From: Amaranthus tricolor
Taxonomy: Eukaryota; Streptophyta; Magnoliopsida; Caryophyllales; Amaranthaceae
DNA length: 64,000 bases
Reading direction: 5' to 3'
NCBI RefSeq assembly: GCF_026212465.1
Contig: NC_080058.1
Coordinates: forward strand, 18,504,553 to 18,568,552
The translations under genes and the position numbers were made by a program. This document shows positions 59,881 through 64,000 of this stretch, piece after piece. The notes beneath the pieces were generated by a model. The model saw nothing but the letters and a program-made list of their open reading frames with translations. It was not told the origin of the DNA and did not search any database. Positions within the stretch are counted from its first letter, which is position 1, and each line of letters begins with the position of its first letter.

Positions 59881-61689
59881 AATGGTTAGTTACAGGAACC
59901 CAGACTTTCTTGGGTTCCTTGTCGATTTTGCATGAATCATTTTTCTTATTCTGAATGTTATCTACATAGTATCTGTTGGAGACAGTATACTGTTCCTTTT
60001 TGGTGCACTGGTCCTTCAGATGACCAGTTCCTCCACAGAAGGAACAGAATCTGTCACTAGGAAGTTCAACGTAAGCTTTCTTCTTCTTGTTACTCTTAAG
60101 ATAATTTAGGCCTTTTGAATTTTTACTTTTAGCATCTTGAATCCATTTGGGAGTGATTTTAATTTTCCCTTTTTCTCTTGAGTTTAATTCAAGCTTATCA
60201 TCATTAATACAGTAGGATTCTAGATTCAATTTTAAATTCTAAAAATTATTGCATAAATCTTTAGAGGATGCATCATTCAATTCTTCATTTAAGCCTAATA
60301 ATTTGTATTGTGATAACTCAATATTAAGAATAACATTTTCCTTTTTAATTCTCTCCATATTTTCCTTTAGAGTTATGTTTTGATCCAACAAACCGAAAAA
60401 TCTGTTTTGGACATCGTATCTAGAGGTGTTTATATAGGAGATATGGTCTTTGCTTACCTTGAGCTCCTTTTCTAATTGGAGACACTTAACATTGCAATTT
60501 TCAAGTTTGGCTTGTGTCTCCTTTAGCAACTCAATTAATTTATTTTTACTTAAATTGGATGGATGGATAGAAAATGAATTAGAAGTATTTACCTGCTTTT
60601 CCTTGCCTTCGTGCGTAGCCATGAGACATAGGTTAGCTGTCTCCTCTTCTTCGGGAACAATAGTTTCATTTTCACTTTTAGTTTCTCCCCATGCAGCAAT
60701 CATGGCCTTGCGAAAGTCGGTCTTGTTAAAGTTTTCTTTGTTCAAAGGTCTTCTTGAATCTCTTGTCTTTCCCTTGCCCTTATCATTCTTCCACATTGGG
60801 CATTCCTTGATGAAGTGATCGGTACTTCCACATTTGTGGCATTCAAGATTGATTTTTGTTCTTCTTTCTTTGTTGTTTCTTTGATTTGTATACCTGCTGT
60901 TCCTGAAGAATTTTTTGAATTTTCGTACCAGTAAGGCAGCCTCTTCTTCATCGCATTCTGACTCGTCCTGTTCCCCAACTGCCCGGGCCAGTCCCTTGTT
61001 TCTGGAACTGTCGACTGTTCCCAAATGTAATTCATGCGTCATTAGGGAACCAGCCAGCTCCTCTAGATTAAACTTGTAAAATCTTTGGAATCTTGTATAG
61101 CAGTAACCTTGGCCCTCCAGCGCTCATCTTGAGGAAGGCTCCTAAGAATCTTCCTTACTTGTTCATCAGTGGGAATTATTCTACCAAGAGAGACAAGTTC
61201 GTTTGTTATGTTGGTGAACCTGGTGAACATCTCTTGGATGCTTTCTCTTGGCTCCATAACAAATCTCTCGTATTTAGACATTAACAAATCAATTTTGGAC
61301 CGTTTGACTTCACTTGTTCCCTCATGGGTAACAGCTAGCAGGTCCCAAATTTGCTTAGCAGATTTGCACCCCATTATTCTATTATGCTCGTTTGGTCCAG
61401 GCCCACAATGAAGTAATTTTATTGCAAGAACGTTTAATTCCATTTTTTAAAAATCTTCTTTTTCATATTCGGTTATTGGTTTGGGAACTACTTCATTGTT
61501 GGAGTTAGTAATGGTTACCTCAAAATCTCCGATTTCGATGACTCTCCACACTTGATAGTTCTCAGCCTTGATGAAGATTTCCATCCTATTTTTCCAGTAT
61601 GTATAGAATTTTCCATCGAACATTGGCGGTCTTTGAGTTGAATACCCTTCTTCCATTCGCTCGTTCATAATTGACATTGTTGGGAACAC
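59879..61689 (-). pseudogene. gag: Copia B gag, complete but broken at three sites
   Basis: Starts MFPTMSIMNERMEEG (61689). The capsid-like region includes YSTQRPPMFDGKFYTYWKNR, then SAKQIWDLLAVTHEGTSEVK, and IIPTDEQVRKILRSLP (UBN2-type gag). Two CCHC knuckles follow: CHKCGSTDHFIKEC (about 60840) and CSFCGGTGHLKDQC (about 60050). Between them is a Lys/Glu helical stretch. Lesions are a TAA in the lysine codons at about 61448, a one-base loss near 61065 that shifts the frame, and a TAG at about 60240 where copy A has CAG. The last is a C-to-T type change. Gag normally packages element RNA into virus-like particles. Confidence 0.82.
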
Positions 61690-61731
61690 CAGGATTCTGC
61701 CCTCAGGGTTTCCTGATCTACTGGGAACAGG

Positions 61732-61744
61732 GCTCTGATACCAA
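61732..61744 (-). promoter_or_regulatory. Primer-binding site of copia B (initiator-Met tRNA)
   Basis: On the minus strand TTGGTATCAGAGC lies directly inside the 5' LTR end (61746), the usual priming site of Ty1/copia elements. Element D has the same site at 41532-41544. Confidence 0.9.
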
Positions 61745-61772
61745 TTGTTGACTCAATTAGGAACGGAAACAG

Positions 61773-62240
61773 CACTACAAGAAAAGTTATTTTTAGCAAC
61801 AGAAAAAGTCGTTGCTAAAAACCTGATTTCGTTGCTAAAAATGTTTTTTGCAACGAAATACATTGTTGCGGGTACAGCCGTAGCGAAAGCTTTTAGCAAC
61901 GACTATGGTGGTTGCAAAAGGTATCTGTTTTTTGCAACGAGATCTATTGTTGCAAAAAAAATGTCGTTGCAATTCCTTTAAACGTTTTTAGCAACAAAAA
62001 AGCTCGTTGCCAAATTTCCTGCATTTTTTGCTACAACTATTTTTGTTGTTAAATTTCTGTTTTTCACAACAATTCAAGTTGTTGCAATACATGATAGTCA
62101 ATCTTTTGCAACGACTTTACTGTAGGGAAAACAATGAAGTAAAATTTGTTATTAATGTTTTTAGCAACAACTATTACCGTTGCAAAAAACATACACATTT
62201 TTCGCAACGACTATTTATCTTTTGAAACAACCTATAATAA
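61773..62240 (+). mobile_element. CACTA transposon terminus with subterminal repeats
   Basis: CACTACAAGAAAAGTTATTT is a typical plant CACTA terminal inverted repeat. The next 450 bases are filled with alternating forms of the short words GTTGCAAAA, TTGCAACGA and TTTTAGCAACGAC in both orientations, the usual subterminal binding-site clusters. No right TIR (TTCTTGTAGTG) is found before the LTR resumes at 63799, so the other end is lost. Confidence 0.8.
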
Positions 62241-63175
62241 ACTAGACAATTAAAATAATAAATAATTTAAAACCAACTAAACTAATATCACCGATTATCA
62301 TTATATATTAATTCGTATCCCAAAATATCACACGTCCCAAATATTATCGTGTGTCAAAAATATACGTAATTCATATACATGTAACGGATCGGATAACCAA
62401 TTTTCCAACATAATTCTTCAACCATACACAAGTTTTTATGCAAAAATTTACAAGTGATAGGCACTTTGAAAAAGTCCAAAAATATACAAGTGCACATATA
62501 GCTACTTCATAACCCAAAACATCGCGCATCCCAAATGCTTGTAGCTATCACCAACTTCGTCATTGAGTACAAAAAATTTCCAACGAAGATATGTTTCCCT
62601 ACACCAAATAATTTTGTTAGTAATTAAGAATCAAATGAGCCCCAATATTGAGTACTTCATAGGGAAAGCATTTAGCATGATATTCACAATCAAACCATCC
62701 CTACACTTTTTGTTGAGACATAATAAGCAAAGCATTTAGCATGATATTCACTAACAAAAGCATTACGTGTATAGGGAATGTGAGAAATGATACCAGTTTC
62801 CAGCAAGCAAGTGATATCCCTGAATGAATACGACTAATTAGTACCACAGAATAATTATACTGTTCTTGAAACAGCGCTGACAATAAGCCCAAAACTATAA
62901 TTGGAAGCTGACAATAAGCCCAAAACTATAATCACAAGACAAATTGAAAATCAATACCAATTTTTAATAGCCCAAAACTATAATTGTAAAGTACTTGGCC
63001 AGTTCATTATAATTTGTCTACATTACTTGATGTAATCACCCAACTATTCAATTTGTAGCACATATATTGAAGAAGCGTAACTGCACAAGATAAGTTTAGC
63101 TAGAAAAGTCTAAAGATGCATGCATTAGCATTATGATGAAGAGGGAGGAGTCACCTTTGAAGGCTTGAATGGGAC
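62241..63175. other. Insert interior between CACTA end and RAD1-like exons
   Basis: AT-rich, probably partly the 3' flank or UTR of the RAD1-like gene. It contains a 31-base direct repeat (GACAATAAGCCCAAAACTAT at about 62878 and 62909) with a third partial unit near 62968. AAAGCATTTAGCATGATATT also occurs twice (62665 and 62730). Confidence 0.5.
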
Positions 63176-63778
63176 TCAATTGTCTTCAACCTCCTCTGTC
63201 TTGACAAAGAACTCAATGTATGCTATCCTGTTAGGAGGCTGATAACCAGCAGAATCAATGTGTGGGTGTGATTGCCTTGCAACGGAGACCAGATGCTGAA
63301 CTTTCAATATTCCGCCTCTCCCAACCGTAACCTTGACGCCATGGTTATCTTTGACGACACTACTTGGTATATTAGAAGTTGTTGCCTGTAAGAATTTATA
63401 TTTATACCTGTTTATCAATACAATCAAAGAACTTTGAATCATAGTGAATAAAAACCAAAGAGTAGAATTTACAGGATATTAGTATGTACCGATGAGACAC
63501 TTCACGATCACAGCTCAAAGCTGCTAAAAGATCAGTATTTTCATAATACATAAAGTCTATCTGCAAAAAATAACCCAAAATATGCCCAAAACTGATAAAT
63601 ACATCTATCAGCAAGAGAGAAGCAAAGTCAAATGAGCTCAATACCCTTTAAGCTTAACCTGTAGATCACCATGGCCTTCACTTCTGAACGCAACCGAAGG
63701 AGAAGTTGGTTGTAATGTTAGTTTGATACTTGATCCGGGCCATTCCAGATCATCAATAGCTTCTTTCAAAGCTGCAGA
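63176..63778 (-). pseudogene. RAD1: RAD1-like checkpoint gene fragment: last three exons
   Basis: Three minus-strand exons with good GT-AG sites join in phase. 63778-63659 (40 codons) holds LKEAIDDLEWPGSSIKLTLQ. 63560-63490 holds FMYYENTDLLAALSCDREVS. 63407-63176 holds YKYKFLQATTSNIPSSVVKD, then GRGGILKVQHLVSVARQ and RIAYIEFFVKTEE, with stop TGA at 63178-63176. This matches the C-terminal part of plant RAD1, the PCNA-like subunit of the RAD9-RAD1-HUS1 (9-1-1) DNA-damage clamp. The exons are undamaged, but upstream exons are absent: the preceding intron is cut 20 bases on by the copia LTR. It is best read as a captured or stranded gene fragment. Family identification is from memory of the sequence pattern and rates as probable. 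Confidence 0.7.
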
Positions 63779-63798
63779 CTAAAAATACACTTTGAAAG

Positions 63799-64000
63799 TA
63801 AGCGTTTATGCCCTGTTTTTGCGGAATTGAGTAAATTAAATAAAGCTTAAACTTAGAGCAAAATAATAAAAGAGAAACACACGATTTTTACGTGGAAACC
63901 TTCTGGGCCTAAACAGAAGGAAAAACCACGACCCCTTGGGATTTCTAAAAACTCCACTATGTTTAAGGCAATTAGTTACAATTACAATAAACACCTTACT
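63799..64000 (-). repeat. Copia B 5' LTR, outer part, runs off the window
   Basis: TAAGCGTTTATGCCCTG onward matches 52330-52531 in the 3' LTR with three differences. It joins the piece 61746-61772 to make one LTR interrupted by the CACTA/RAD1 insert, with about 37 bases missing at the junction. Confidence 0.88.

Noticed and set aside
61773..63798. A Helitron as carrier of the RAD1 fragment
   Set aside because: No 5' TC/3' CTRR ends with terminal hairpin at the junctions, while a clear CACTA TIR with subterminal repeats is present on one side.

Overview
The window reads as nuclear DNA of a flowering plant, most likely a eudicot. It is AT-rich and dominated by plant transposable elements: Ty1/copia and Ty3/gypsy LTR elements, a mariner, MULE/FAR1-type transposases, RTE-type LINEs and a CACTA end. 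It also holds a plastid-derived psaA-psaB fragment and long (ATT)n and (TA)n microsatellites. Plant mobile domain genes of this type are common in Amaranthaceae, but the species cannot be fixed from the sequence. I see no intact single-copy host gene; host-like genes are fragments or pseudogenes. I found no rRNA, tRNA, CRISPR or bacterial-type operon.

Layout, 1-21.7 kb. The left edge carries the broken 3' end of a 2-oxoglutarate/Fe(II) dioxygenase gene (1-748). A repeat with a GC-rich hairpin core and an (ATT)n tail follows (about 800-1360). A complete mariner element with TIRs and TA target duplication spans 1381-4984; it holds a DD39D transposase that has lost its start and shifted frame, plus an extra convergent small ORF. 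A plant mobile domain (PMD) pseudogene (5492-10296) is split by a 2.8-kb solo LTR with a perfect 5-bp target duplication. A MULE transposase pseudogene (10460-12535) abuts a 5'-truncated Sirevirus-like copia element, 'A' (12549-20488, + strand). A second, inverted copy of the hairpin repeat lies at about 20.67-21.4 kb.

Layout, 21.7-43 kb. An old copia element 'C' (21722-26715) keeps both LTRs and parts of protease and integrase, and is interrupted by a 3.2-kb solo-LTR-like insert that includes a (TA)n tract. Two decayed RTE-type LINEs (about 28988-31605 on -, 33040-34190 on +) flank an inverted-repeat element (31624-32420). A pseudogene of unknown function (about 35718-42725) has an exon split by element 'D' (37784-42477), a structurally complete LTR element that encodes only gag and protease.

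Layout, 43-64 kb. A FAR1-related/MULE transposase pseudogene on the minus strand (about 43840-50222) is split by a roughly 4-kb LTR-like insert. A plastid insertion (about 50890-52022) runs into a (TA)n array, into which copia 'B' (minus strand, 3' LTR 52266-53676) inserted. B is a close relative of A with complete pol and an intact third ORF but a gag damaged at three places. Its 5' LTR is split by a CACTA-type terminus plus a fragment carrying the last three exons of a gene resembling the checkpoint clamp gene RAD1 (63176-63778). The LTR resumes at 63799 and runs off the window.

Relations. A and B are a tail-to-tail inverted pair about 32 kb apart. Both keep an intact third ORF with a Transposase_32-like region although gag and/or pol are broken in each, and A is strikingly dense in the short motif GGAACA/TGTTCC, with B looking similar. 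These points, the RAD1-bearing CACTA insert and the hairpin repeat are the observations most worth following up.
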